From NCBI GenBank assembly GCA_009843585.1, contig VYDC01000096.1, forward strand, positions 1-17,437: 17,437 bases of DNA, in the 5' to 3' direction. Positions 7,413 to 14,264 of the stretch are shown piece after piece; within the stretch, counting starts at the first letter, position 1, and each line of letters begins with the position of its first letter. Made by a program: the position numbers and the translations under genes. The stretch comes from Chloroflexota bacterium (lineage in GTDB: Bacteria > Chloroflexota > Dehalococcoidia > UBA2979). The notes under the pieces were generated by a model. It was not told where the DNA came from and ran no database searches. It saw only the letters and a program-made list of their open reading frames with translations.

Positions 7413-8633
7413 ATGAGTTCCGGAATGATGCGGGCGGCGGCGATCACGCTCGCTGTCGCCGCGGCGCTGGGGTGGGGATGGGAGCACGCCGGCGCGGCGG
7501 AGCGCCCGGCATCCGGCGCGGACGGCGTGCGCGTCGCCGCGCAGCTGCGCCCGGACGGGCGGGTCGAGGTCGCGCTCCAGATCCGTGCACCCGGCGGCGG
7601 GTGGAGCGAGCGCCTCCTCCCCCAGCGCCGCCTCCTGCCCCCCGACGCCGCGCTCGACCGCTGGCTCTGGACGACGCCACTTCAACTCGACGGCGCGCAG
7701 TGGCGCATCACCGCGCGGCGACTCGCCTCGGGACGCGTCGAGGTCGCGCTCCAAACGCGCCCCGGCCCGGTCGGCGCCTGGGGTGAGCGGGTGCTCCCGG
7801 CCCGCCGCTTCCTTCCCGCCGTGCTCGAGCCCGGGCGCTGGCTCTCGTCGTCAACCGTCGCACTCGCCCGCCAGGAGGCCCAGATCGTCTCGTTCTACGG
7901 GCACCCCGGCGTGATCGAGATGGGGGCTCTCGGCCACGGCACGCCTGCGGAGGTGGCCGTGCGGGTCGCGGCCTGGGCAAGCCGCTACGACCGTCTCAAC
8001 GGCGCGCGCGGCGCCCTCCCCGCCTACCACCTGATCGCGGGCGTCGCCCAGAGCGCGGAGACCCCCGACGGCAGCTGGCTCCAGCGACTCCCCGATCACC
8101 GCATCGCCGAGTACGTCGACGCCGCGCGCGAGCACGGCCTGCTGCTCTTCCTCGACACGCAGATCGGCTGGAGCGACCCGCTCGCGGAGGTGCGGCGGCT
8201 CGAGCCGTTCCTCCGAGAGCCGTTCGTCCACGTCGCGCTCGCCCCGGAGTTCGCGACCCGTCCGCTCGATCACGAGCCGGGTCGCGCCATCGGGTCGAAC
8301 ACGGGCGAGCAGGTGAACGAGGTGCAGCGCTACCTCGCCGACCTCGTCCGCGAGGAGGGCCTGCCCCCCAAGATCCTGATCGTGCACCAGTTCACCGAGC
8401 GGATGCTCACCGGCCGCGGCGACGTCGAGGATCACGTCGAGGTCGAGCTCTCGATCGACATGGACGGCTTCGGACACGCCCATCACAAGCTGCACGGCTA
8501 CGAGCTCTTCGCGCTCCCCGCACCCTCGGAGCGCCCCGCCCTCAAGCTCTTCTTCGAGCACGACACGCCGATCCTGACCCCCGAGGAGGTGCAGGGGCTC
8601 GACGAACCGCCCGACATCATCATCTACCAGTAG
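7413..8633 (+). CDS. secreted protein of unknown function with duplicated N-terminal module
   Basis: A 406-residue exported protein. Residues 1-29 form a signal peptide (hydrophobic core AAAITLAVAAALG, likely cut after AGA or GAA). In-frame ATGs at 7425 and 7428 are alternative starts, but 7413 fits the promoter geometry. Two 58-residue modules follow (38-95 and 96-153), both containing GRVEVALQ, G-x-W-x-E-R and P-x-R-R-x-L-P. They resemble the module of the upstream macroglobulin-like protein. Residues 155-406 form one globular domain that I know only as a conserved unannotated family in GC-rich bacteria. Its landmarks are SFYGHPG, YHLIAGVAQ, LLFLDTQIGWSDPL, HVALAPEFATR, KILIVHQF, SIDMDGFG and IIIYQ. 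Beta strands ending in D, H or E, alternating with helices, suggest a TIM-barrel fold, possibly glycoside-hydrolase-like; this is an inference. It lies 134 bases after the macroglobulin gene on the same strand. Confidence 0.85.
   Translation: MSSGMMRAAAITLAVAAALGWGWEHAGAAERPASGADGVRVAAQLRPDGRVEVALQIRAPGGGWSERLLPQRRLLPPDAALDRWLWTTPLQLDGAQWRITARRLASGRVEVALQTRPGPVGAWGERVLPARRFLPAVLEPGRWLSSSTVALARQEAQIVSFYGHPGVIEMGALGHGTPAEVAVRVAAWASRYDRLNGARGALPAYHLIAGVAQSAETPDGSWLQRLPDHRIAEYVDAAREHGLLLFLDTQIGWSDPLAEVRRLEPFLREPFVHVALAPEFATRPLDHEPGRAIGSNTGEQVNEVQRYLADLVREEGLPPKILIVHQFTERMLTGRGDVEDHVEVELSIDMDGFGHAHHKLHGYELFALPAPSERPALKLFFEHDTPILTPEEVQGLDEPPDIIIYQ
7524..7871 (+). repeat. tandem duplicated 58-residue module in the secreted unknown protein
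   Basis: The two copies (residues 38-95 and 96-153) share GRVEVALQ-x-R, G-x-W-x-E-R-x-L-P-x-R-R-x-L-P and a terminal R-W-L. At the DNA level a 17-base stretch is identical at 7563-7579 and 7737-7753, 174 bases apart, which is exactly 58 codons. That suggests a duplication that is fairly recent or kept in register. Confidence 0.75.
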
Positions 8634-8647
8634 CGGTGTGACGGGGC

Positions 8648-8700
8648 GGGGCCGACAGGACATCCCGGACCGGGATAGCGGGTGCGTCCGGACCGGCCCC
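8648..8700. other. nested inverted repeat after the secreted-protein gene
   Basis: Three pairing blocks are nested: GGGGCCG (8648-8654) with CGGCCCC (8694-8700), GGAC (8658-8661) with GTCC (8686-8689), and the odd palindrome ATCCCGG-A-CCGGGAT (8662-8676). The structure begins 14 bases after the TAG stop at 8633, so a transcription or mRNA-end hairpin is plausible. There is no T-tract, so a standard intrinsic terminator is not shown. The remainder of the 302-base spacer 8634-8935 holds only the promoter-like box near 8884 and no credible gene. Confidence 0.35.
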
Positions 8701-8883
8701 GCAGCCGGCGTGCGCTCCTCGGGAGGATCCGTCCCGGGGGCGCCGTTCCACTCCCCGCGACGAGAGGCGGCACTGCGCCCCGGCCTGTTCTGACGATCGG
8801 GGCCGCACGCGATGACCTCATCCGCCTGCAGGTCGCCAGGCGCCGCCTGCGGCGGCCGCCGGACCGCCGGAGCGCCGGTTCGC

Positions 8884-8889
8884 TATCCT
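8884..8889 (+). promoter_or_regulatory. candidate -10 box (TATCCT) for the lyase/mutase gene
   Basis: TATCCT is the only TAnnnT box in the 100 bases before the gene at 8936. It would give a leader of about 40 bases carrying AAGGA (8925-8929) six bases before the ATG. No good -35 hexamer is seen. Confidence 0.35.
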
Positions 8890-8935
8890 CGGCCGCGCCC
8901 CGCGCGCGTAACCGGGGCGCGGGGAAGGACCACGC

Positions 8936-9817
8936 ATGCGTCACTCGACCACGCTGCGGAGCCGGCTGGACGGGCCGGAGATCATCGTGCTGCCGGGCGC
9001 GTACGACGCGCTCTCGGCCCGGCTCGCGCAGCGCGCCGGCTTCGACGCTCTCTTCACGACGGGCTTCGGCTTCTCGGCGTCCGCCCTCGGCGCGCCCGAC
9101 TACGGGCTCCTCACCGCCTCCGAGGTGCTCGACCGGGTGCGCCCCATCGTCGCGGCCGTCGACGTGCCGCTCGTGGCCGACATGGACACCGGCTACGGGA
9201 ACCCCCTGAACGTCGTGCGCACCGTCCGCGAGTGCGTGCAGGCGAACGTCGCGGGCATCATCCTTGAGGATCAGGAGTGGCCGAAGAGGTGCGGCCACTT
9301 CGATGGGAAGCGTGTCATCCCGGGCGACGAACACGCCCAGAAGATCCGGGCCGCCGCCGACGCCCGGGGTGACGACGACCTGGTGATCATCGGCCGCACC
9401 GATGCGCGCGCGCCGCTCGGCCTCGACGAGGCGATCCGGCGCGGACGTCTCTACTTCGAATCGGGAGCCGACGTGGTGTTCGTGGAGGCGCCGCAGTCCC
9501 TCGATGAGCTCAAGGCGGTGCGCGAGGCTATCCCGGACGCGCCGCTGTTCGCGAACATGATCGAGGGCGGCAAGACGCCGCTCCTCTCGAGCGCGGAGCT
9601 TCAGGATCTCGGCTACGCGATGGTCGTCTTCCCCCTCGGAGCGCTGTTCAGCGCGGCCCGCGCCATAGCGGAGACCTATCGCGCCCTCTTCGAGGCGAAG
9701 ACGACGGCGGGCCGCACCGACGCCATGGTCGGCTTCCACGAGTTCGAGGAGATGGTCGGCGTGCCGGACTGGCGCGAGCTGGAGGGTCGCTACGGCGTCG
9801 GCGGCGACGCCGCGTAG
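8936..9817 (+). CDS. isocitrate lyase/PEP mutase superfamily enzyme (methylisocitrate-lyase-like)
   Basis: A cytoplasmic (beta/alpha)8 enzyme of 293 residues, the usual length for the 2-methylisocitrate lyase, oxaloacetate decarboxylase and carboxyphosphonoenolpyruvate mutase group. These enzymes use Mg2+ to cleave or form C-C or P-C bonds next to a carboxylate. Visible landmarks are LPGAYDALSAR (19-29), the metal motif ADMDTGYGN (D82, D84), the active-site loop PKRCGHFDGK with Cys119, IIGRTDA (151-157) and ANMIEGGKTP (206-215). The Cys in KRCGH is the general acid of the lyase branch, so a C-C lyase is more likely than a phosphonate mutase. The substrate cannot be fixed: no prpC/prpD, malate synthase or phosphonate genes flank it. 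The ATG has AAGGA at good spacing. It is a single-gene unit that converges on the MMPL gene 95 bases away. Confidence 0.9.
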   Translation: MRHSTTLRSRLDGPEIIVLPGAYDALSARLAQRAGFDALFTTGFGFSASALGAPDYGLLTASEVLDRVRPIVAAVDVPLVADMDTGYGNPLNVVRTVRECVQANVAGIILEDQEWPKRCGHFDGKRVIPGDEHAQKIRAAADARGDDDLVIIGRTDARAPLGLDEAIRRGRLYFESGADVVFVEAPQSLDELKAVREAIPDAPLFANMIEGGKTPLLSSAELQDLGYAMVVFPLGALFSAARAIAETYRALFEAKTTAGRTDAMVGFHEFEEMVGVPDWRELEGRYGVGGDAA

Positions 9818-9860
9818 GGACCGGCGGCGGCTGAGCCCGGAGAGCGGCCCATCGGAGAGC

Positions 9861-9882
9861 CCCGGCCGTTTCCCGCGCCGGG
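9861..9882. terminator. GC hairpin between convergent genes (possible bidirectional terminator)
   Basis: CCCGGC (9861-9866) pairs with GCCGGG (9877-9882) around a 10-base loop, midway in the 95-base gap between the plus-strand lyase and the minus-strand MMPL gene. The position fits a shared terminator. A T-tract is lacking on either strand, and in DNA this GC-rich a 6-bp stem is weak evidence. Confidence 0.25.
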
Positions 9883-9912
9883 TCCTCCGCGTCCGAGCGG
9901 CAGGCGCGCCCC

Positions 9913-12135
9913 TCAGGCCCCGAGGCGCGAGGGCCACCAGCTCCAGCGGCCGACGATCGAGACGAGCGCGGGGACGATCAGCGTGCGCGTGATGAACGTG
10001 TCGATCAGGACGCCCGCCGCGACCGCGAAGCCGAGCTGGACCAGGTCCGCGAGCGGGAGCGTCATCAGCGCCGAGAAGGTCCCGGCGAGGATCAGGCCGG
10101 CGGAGGTGATGACCGGGCCGGTGCGTGCGAGCGCGTACGCGGTCGCCTCGCCGAGCGGCGCGCTCCTCGCCTCCTCGCGGATGCGGGACATCAGGTAGAT
10201 GTTGTAGTCGACGCTGAGGGCGTTCAGGAAGACGAAGAGGAAGAACGGCACGCCCGGCCCCATCCCCGCGTGGCCGACCACGAGCACGAAGACCGCGACG
10301 GCGAGGCCGAGGGTGGCGAAGTAGGTGAAGGCGATCGTCGCCATCAGGTAGAGCGGCGCCACCAGCGAGCGCAGCAGCACGGCGAGCACCGCCCCGATCG
10401 CCAGCAGGATCATCGGCAGCACGACGCGCGAGTCGCGGCCGCCCGCCGAGCGCTGGTCTGCGGCCTCCGCCGTGTCGCCCCCGACGAGCACCGCGGCCGG
10501 GTCGAGGCCCGCCCGCCCCGCGGCCTCGCGCGCCAGCTCGCGCAGCGCGGGCACAGCGTCGAGCGATTCGTCGGCGAAGGGGTTCTCCCGCAGCACGACG
10601 TCGATGCGCGCCGCGCCGCCGTCGGCGGCGACGAAGCGTCCCCCGGCGCCCGGCGGCCCACCCGGCGGTGCGTCCGAGCCGAAGGGGCGGCTCGGCCCGG
10701 AGGCGCGCGCGACCCGCGGGTGCTCGGCGAGGGCGAGCGTCAGCGCGTCGAGCTGCCCGAGTCGGTCCGCCTCCCGCACCTGCTCGCCCGGCGGCAGCGA
10801 GACGTACACGGTGGTCGGGGAGAGCTCGCCGCCGGGGAAGCCGCTGCGCAGGAGCTCGAAGCTGCGCACAGACTCCGTGTTGCCCGGCAGGCTCTCGAGC
10901 TGATCGTAGTTCGTCTCGAATGCGAGGAGGCCCGCGATCAGCAGGGCGAGCGCCGCCGTCGTCGCCGCCAGGGCGGCGCGCGGGCGCCCCAGCACGACGC
11001 CGCCGATGCGCCCGTAGATGCTCCGTCGCCATCCCTCGCGATCCGCCGGCTCCCGAGCCACCTCGGGGTCGACGCGCGGCTGCATCGGCCAGTAGGCGCG
11101 GCGACCCGCGACGGTGAGCAGCGCCGGCACGAACGTGAGCGCGGCGAGCATCATCAGCCCCACCGCGATCGCGATCACCGGGCCCAGAGCCTGATAGCTG
11201 CGCAGGACCGCGAAGGTGAGCGCGGCCGAGGCAATCAGGATCGTGGCGCCGGCCGAGGCGACGGCACCGCCGACGCCGCGCATCGTGCGGCGCATCGCCT
11301 CGTGCGCGTCGTCGTGGCGCCCGAGCTCCTCGCGGAAGCGCGCGGAGACGAAGAGCACGTAGTCGGTGCCGGTGCCGAAGAGCACGACGGTCATGATGCC
11401 GGTCGTCTGGCCGGAGATCGGCAGATCCCAGAGCTCGGCGACGAAGGCGCCGACGGCGCCCGCGACCTGGAAGACGAGCCCGACCGAGAGCAGCGGTATC
11501 AGCGCGACCACGGGCGACCGGTAGATGAGGACCAGCAGCGCCAGCACGAGAAGCACGGTGACGACGAGCAGGAATGAGTTGATGTTGGAGAAGACCTGCA
11601 CGAGGTCGACGATCAGCCCGCCCGGGCCGCCGACGGCGACCTCGACTCCGGGCAGGTCGAGCGCCGCCGCCCGCTCGCGTATGGCGTCCACGGCGCCGGA
11701 GAACGCTGGCTCGGCGGGCTCCCCGGCGAGGTCGGCGAAGAGGTACAGCGTGGTGCGGTCCGGGGAGACGAGGCCGGAGCCCGCGCCCGCGTCGGGCCCG
11801 GGGGCGCGCACCTGCGTCACCGCCGCCGGTGCCTCGGGCCCCGAGAGCCACGCCCCGAGTCCCGCGACGGCCTCCCAGGTCGCCGCGCTCAGCCCGGTCG
11901 ACTCGCGGACCACGACGAGGACGGGCGTGCCGGAGGCGGGAAAGCGCTCCCTACCGATCTCGAATGCGCGGGTCGATTCGGCGTCGGCGGGGAGGAAGAG
12001 CGCCGCCTCGTTCTCCGTCACGTCCTCGAGCCGCGGCAGCTGCGCGATCAGCGCGCCGGCCAGCACGACCCAGAGCGCGAGCGTGACCCACTTGCCGCGC
12101 GGAGAGCTGACGAAGTCGGTGAGGGGGCTCAGCAC
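9913..12135 (-). CDS. MMPL/RND-family membrane transporter
   Basis: A 740-residue integral membrane protein of the MMPL family, proton-driven exporters of lipids or hydrophobic compounds. It has the full family layout. TM1 is at about 15-32, followed by an extracytoplasmic domain (33-185), five TMs (186-345), a short cytoplasmic link, TM7 (385-405), a second extracytoplasmic domain (406-570) and a last block of five TMs. The proton-relay Asp-Tyr pairs are present in both halves: FGTGTDYVLF (D258-Y259) and NALSVDYNIYL (D643-Y644). The end, GRWSWWPSRLGA, is typical of YdfJ/MmpL-like proteins. The second outer domain carries a Gly/Pro-rich insert at about 484-500. The start is GTG at 12135, with a weak AGGGGA-type site about 11 bases upstream. 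No TetR-type regulator is beside it, so the substrate is unknown. It is transcribed divergently from the VanZ-like gene. Confidence 0.93.
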   Translation of the reverse strand: MLSPLTDFVSSPRGKWVTLALWVVLAGALIAQLPRLEDVTENEAALFLPADAESTRAFEIGRERFPASGTPVLVVVRESTGLSAATWEAVAGLGAWLSGPEAPAAVTQVRAPGPDAGAGSGLVSPDRTTLYLFADLAGEPAEPAFSGAVDAIRERAAALDLPGVEVAVGGPGGLIVDLVQVFSNINSFLLVVTVLLVLALLVLIYRSPVVALIPLLSVGLVFQVAGAVGAFVAELWDLPISGQTTGIMTVVLFGTGTDYVLFVSARFREELGRHDDAHEAMRRTMRGVGGAVASAGATILIASAALTFAVLRSYQALGPVIAIAVGLMMLAALTFVPALLTVAGRRAYWPMQPRVDPEVAREPADREGWRRSIYGRIGGVVLGRPRAALAATTAALALLIAGLLAFETNYDQLESLPGNTESVRSFELLRSGFPGGELSPTTVYVSLPPGEQVREADRLGQLDALTLALAEHPRVARASGPSRPFGSDAPPGGPPGAGGRFVAADGGAARIDVVLRENPFADESLDAVPALRELAREAAGRAGLDPAAVLVGGDTAEAADQRSAGGRDSRVVLPMILLAIGAVLAVLLRSLVAPLYLMATIAFTYFATLGLAVAVFVLVVGHAGMGPGVPFFLFVFLNALSVDYNIYLMSRIREEARSAPLGEATAYALARTGPVITSAGLILAGTFSALMTLPLADLVQLGFAVAAGVLIDTFITRTLIVPALVSIVGRWSWWPSRLGA

Positions 12136-12292
12136 CGGCGCCGCCGTCCCCTCATGAGGCTGAGCCGGTCACGCCGAGCACCGGCGGGCTCCCAGGACCA
12201 GCGGGTCGACGGCGGCGCGAGGCCGCCTCCGAGGCACGTCCCCGCCGCCCCCGCGAATCGCGGGCCGCCGTTGGTGCCGTGGCACGCCCGCC

Positions 12293-12320
12293 AGTGTAGG
12301 TATACGTGCGGGAGGCACAA
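12293..12320 (-). promoter_or_regulatory. candidate promoter for the MMPL gene
   Basis: Read on the minus strand, TTGTGC (12320-12315) and TACACT (12298-12293) are separated by 16 bases, a fair -35/-10 pair. It would leave a leader of about 150 bases before the GTG at 12135. The same spot contains the palindrome GTATAC (12300-12305), the only AT-rich patch in the 265-base divergent spacer, so it may also serve the VanZ-like gene on the plus strand. Otherwise I see nothing in this spacer. Confidence 0.3.
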
Positions 12321-12400
12321 GGCCCGCCCCGCGGGTCGCGGGCGCCGCGCCGCACCGGGCGGGCGATGGCGCCGAGCCTGACCGACGGGAGCGACTCGAG

Positions 12401-12961
12401 ATGGCACGGCCGATCTTCTCGTCGCGGCGGGAACGCCGCCTGTGGATGTGGACGGGCGTCGTCGTCGCGGCCATCTACTCCACGCTCGGGCTCGCTGGGC
12501 TCCTGGCCGAGGAGCTGGGCCCCGCGCGTCTGGACGTCCTGCTCTTCCTCCTCGGGATGGCCCTGGTCGCGGCGACCGTGCTGCTCGGCGGCCTGCAGGC
12601 GCGCCCGGGGGGCATCGACGCGGCCGTCGTGCTCGGCGTGATCACCGTTTATCTGCTGGCGCTCTCGCGGCTCTCGTTTCCCGAGCGCTCCCACCTGATC
12701 GAGTACGGCGTGGTGGCGCTCCTCGTCCACGCCGCACTCGCCGAACGGGCGGCCGGTGGGAGGCACGTCCCGCTCGCTCCGCTCCTCGCCGTCCTCGCGA
12801 CGGCGATGATCGGAGCGCTGGACGAGTGCATCCAGCTGTTCCTGCCCGGTCGCGTCTTCGATCCCGTCGACATCCTCTTCAACGCGCTGGCCGCGGGGAT
12901 GGCGGTCGGGGCGAGCCTCGCGCTGCGGTGGGCGAGGCTGCGCACGGCCTCCCGCCGGTAG
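12401..12961 (+). CDS. VanZ-like family membrane protein
   Basis: A small polytopic membrane protein (186 aa) of the VanZ-like family, whose founding member gives low-level teicoplanin resistance; the biochemical role of most members is unknown. About five to six hydrophobic segments lie at 14-34, 43-63, 74-90, 99-115, 124-142 and 157-177. The family signature is complete: PERSHLIEYG (94-103), then GALDECIQLFLPGR (138-151) and FDPVDILFNALA (153-164), with the conserved D-E-x-x-Q, R and D-x-x-x-N residues. The ATG has GGGAG (12387-12391) nine bases upstream. There are no vancomycin-resistance genes (vanS/R/H/A/X) nearby, so a drug-resistance role should not be assumed. It diverges from the MMPL gene and converges on the alcohol dehydrogenase 92 bases away. 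Confidence 0.88.
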   Translation: MARPIFSSRRERRLWMWTGVVVAAIYSTLGLAGLLAEELGPARLDVLLFLLGMALVAATVLLGGLQARPGGIDAAVVLGVITVYLLALSRLSFPERSHLIEYGVVALLVHAALAERAAGGRHVPLAPLLAVLATAMIGALDECIQLFLPGRVFDPVDILFNALAAGMAVGASLALRWARLRTASRR

Positions 12962-13023
12962 CGCTCGTCGGTCGGAGACGCCCGCAGCGGCGGCGCGTGT
13001 CGCACGATCGCCCGCGGTCTGGC

Positions 13024-13053
13024 GCCGGGCGACAAGCCGGCCGCATGCCCGGC
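13024..13053. terminator. inverted repeat between convergent VanZ-like and dehydrogenase genes
   Basis: GCCGGGC (13024-13030) pairs with GCCCGGC (13047-13053) around a 16-base loop that contains a further GCCGGC palindrome. It directly abuts the stop codon of the dehydrogenase (13054) and lies 62 bases after the VanZ-like stop. A shared terminator is plausible, but no T-tract follows on either strand. Confidence 0.3.
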
Positions 13054-14160
13054 TCAGTCCTCCATCAGCAGCACGCTGCGAGCGACCTCGCCGCGATCGA
13101 GCGCCCCGTACGCCTCGTTGATCTCCTCGAGCGGATAGGTGCGGCTGATGAGGGGATCGACCTTGAGGCGGCCGCCCATGTAGAGGTCGACCATCTTCGG
13201 GAGGTCGACCCAGGGGCGCGCGGAGCCGTACCACGAGCCGCGCAGCACCTTCTCCGTGCGCGGGAGCGAGAGCGCGGGGATGGTCATCACCTCGTCCTCG
13301 GCCGCCATCCCCCCCACCACCGGCGTGCCGCCGAGCCGCGTCGACTCGTAGCAGTCGACGATGGTCCGCGAGAGGCCTATCGCCTCGAATGCATAGTCCA
13401 CGCCCCCGCCCGTCAGCTCGATGACCCGGGACGCGGTGTCGCCCTCGCTCGCGTCGAGGACGTCGGTCGCGCCGAACCGGGTCGCGTACTCGAGCTTGTT
13501 CGCCTTCACGTCGACGGCGATGATCCGCTCCGCCCCCGCCAGCGCGGCGCCCTGGATGCAGTTCAGGCCGACGCCGCCGCAGCCGATCACCAGCACGGAG
13601 CTGCCGGCCTCGACACGGGCCGTGTTGATGACCGCGCCGACCCCGGTCATCACGGAGCAGCCGATCAGGGCCGCCGCGTCGAGCGGTACGTCGCCGCGGA
13701 CCGGCACCGCGCCCGATTCGGGGACGACCGCGTACTCCGCGAACGAGGCGACCCGCGCGAAGTGGTGGAGATCGCGCCCCGAGAGGGTGTGCAGACGGGT
13801 GGTGCCGTCGAAGAGCAGCCAGCGATCGCTCTCCGATCCGTTGCAGAGCACGGGCTCGCCCCGGCTGCAGTGATCGCACCAGCCGCAGTTCGGGCGGAAG
13901 TTCAGGATCACCCGGTCCCCCGGGCGCACCCGCTCGACTCCCGCGCCCACCCTCTCGACCGTGCCCGAGGCCTCGTGGCCGAGCACCATCGGCAGGGGCG
14001 GCCTCCACTCCCCCTTCATCACGTGGTAGTCGGAGTGGCAGACCCCCGCCGCGCCGATGCGGACCAGAACCTCGCGCCGCTTCGGGTCGTCGAGCCGGAC
14101 GGGCTCGACGACGAGCGGGGTATTCGCTTCGTAGAGCACCGCCGCCCGGATCTCCATCAC
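13054..14160 (-). CDS. zinc-dependent alcohol dehydrogenase (class III-like MDR family)
   Basis: A 368-residue NAD-dependent medium-chain dehydrogenase that oxidises alcohols or S-hydroxymethyl thiol adducts in the cytoplasm. Catalytic-zinc ligands are present: C41 (GVCHSDYH), H62-E63 (GHEASG) and C168 (GCSVMTG). The structural-zinc loop has all four Cys (C92, C95, C98, C106 in NCGWCDHC..VLC). The Rossmann motif is VIGCGGVG (191-198), and the acidic D217 (IIAVDVKANK) points to NAD rather than NADP. Overall it resembles the class III group (formaldehyde or NDMA-dependent type), but I cannot name the substrate. Two ATG codons open the frame (14160, 14157), and the site before them is only a G-run. 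A good -10 box (TAGAAT, 14199-14194) lies 33 bases upstream. It follows prmA on the same strand but seems to have its own promoter. Confidence 0.93.
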   Translation of the reverse strand: MMEIRAAVLYEANTPLVVEPVRLDDPKRREVLVRIGAAGVCHSDYHVMKGEWRPPLPMVLGHEASGTVERVGAGVERVRPGDRVILNFRPNCGWCDHCSRGEPVLCNGSESDRWLLFDGTTRLHTLSGRDLHHFARVASFAEYAVVPESGAVPVRGDVPLDAAALIGCSVMTGVGAVINTARVEAGSSVLVIGCGGVGLNCIQGAALAGAERIIAVDVKANKLEYATRFGATDVLDASEGDTASRVIELTGGGVDYAFEAIGLSRTIVDCYESTRLGGTPVVGGMAAEDEVMTIPALSLPRTEKVLRGSWYGSARPWVDLPKMVDLYMGGRLKVDPLISRTYPLEEINEAYGALDRGEVARSVLLMED

Positions 14161-14172
14161 GCCCCCCCGGCT

Positions 14173-14189
14173 CCGGCGCGTGGCGCCGG
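14173..14189. promoter_or_regulatory. perfect inverted repeat in the dehydrogenase leader
   Basis: CCGGCGC-GTG-GCGCCGG has 7-bp perfect arms around three bases. It sits between the candidate -10 box (14199-14194) and the ATG at 14160, at or just after the expected transcription start. It could be an operator or a 5'-leader hairpin. The high GC content raises the chance background. Confidence 0.3.
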
Positions 14190-14193
14190 CTGG

Positions 14194-14199
14194 ATTCTA
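14194..14199 (-). promoter_or_regulatory. candidate -10 box (TAGAAT) for the alcohol dehydrogenase
   Basis: On the minus strand TAGAAT differs from the consensus TATAAT at one base and is the best -10 box in the window. The predicted start near 14187 leaves a leader of about 27 bases. No clear -35 is seen at 16-18 bases upstream. Confidence 0.45.
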
Positions 14200-14239
14200 G
14201 CGCCACCGCGCGCCGGGAACCGGACGCCCGGCGCCCGGG

Positions 14240-14264
14240 CTGAGGGGCCAGGAGCCCCACTCAG
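14240..14264 (-). terminator. stem-loop overlapping the prmA stop codon
   Basis: On the minus strand CTGA pairs with TCAG (14264-14261 with 14243-14240) and GGGGC pairs with GCCCC (14258-14254 with 14248-14244). A two-base bulge separates the stems and the loop has five bases. The first stem includes the prmA TGA stop (14263-14261). It is placed as expected for the end of the dnaJ-prmA transcript, but no U-tract follows. Confidence 0.35.

Noticed and set aside
9838..9860. Short direct repeat CGGAGAGC in the convergent spacer
   Set aside because: Only 8 bases repeated once at 15-base spacing; no sign of an iteron set, attachment site or target duplication.
10270..11577. A 435-codon plus-strand frame antisense to the MMPL gene
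   Set aside because: Its composition (His, Arg, Glu, Gln-rich) is the typical antisense reading of membrane-protein codons, with no ribosome site and no known motif.
8624..11851. A 1075-codon minus-strand frame spanning the lyase and MMPL genes
   Set aside because: It overlaps both genes in other frames, is extremely Arg/Ala-rich, and crosses the convergent spacer without any start signal. It is GC background.
12401..12961. Glycopeptide resistance island suggested by a VanZ-like gene
   Set aside because: No vanRS, vanHAX or vanY relatives are nearby, and VanZ-like proteins are common in bacteria without such resistance.
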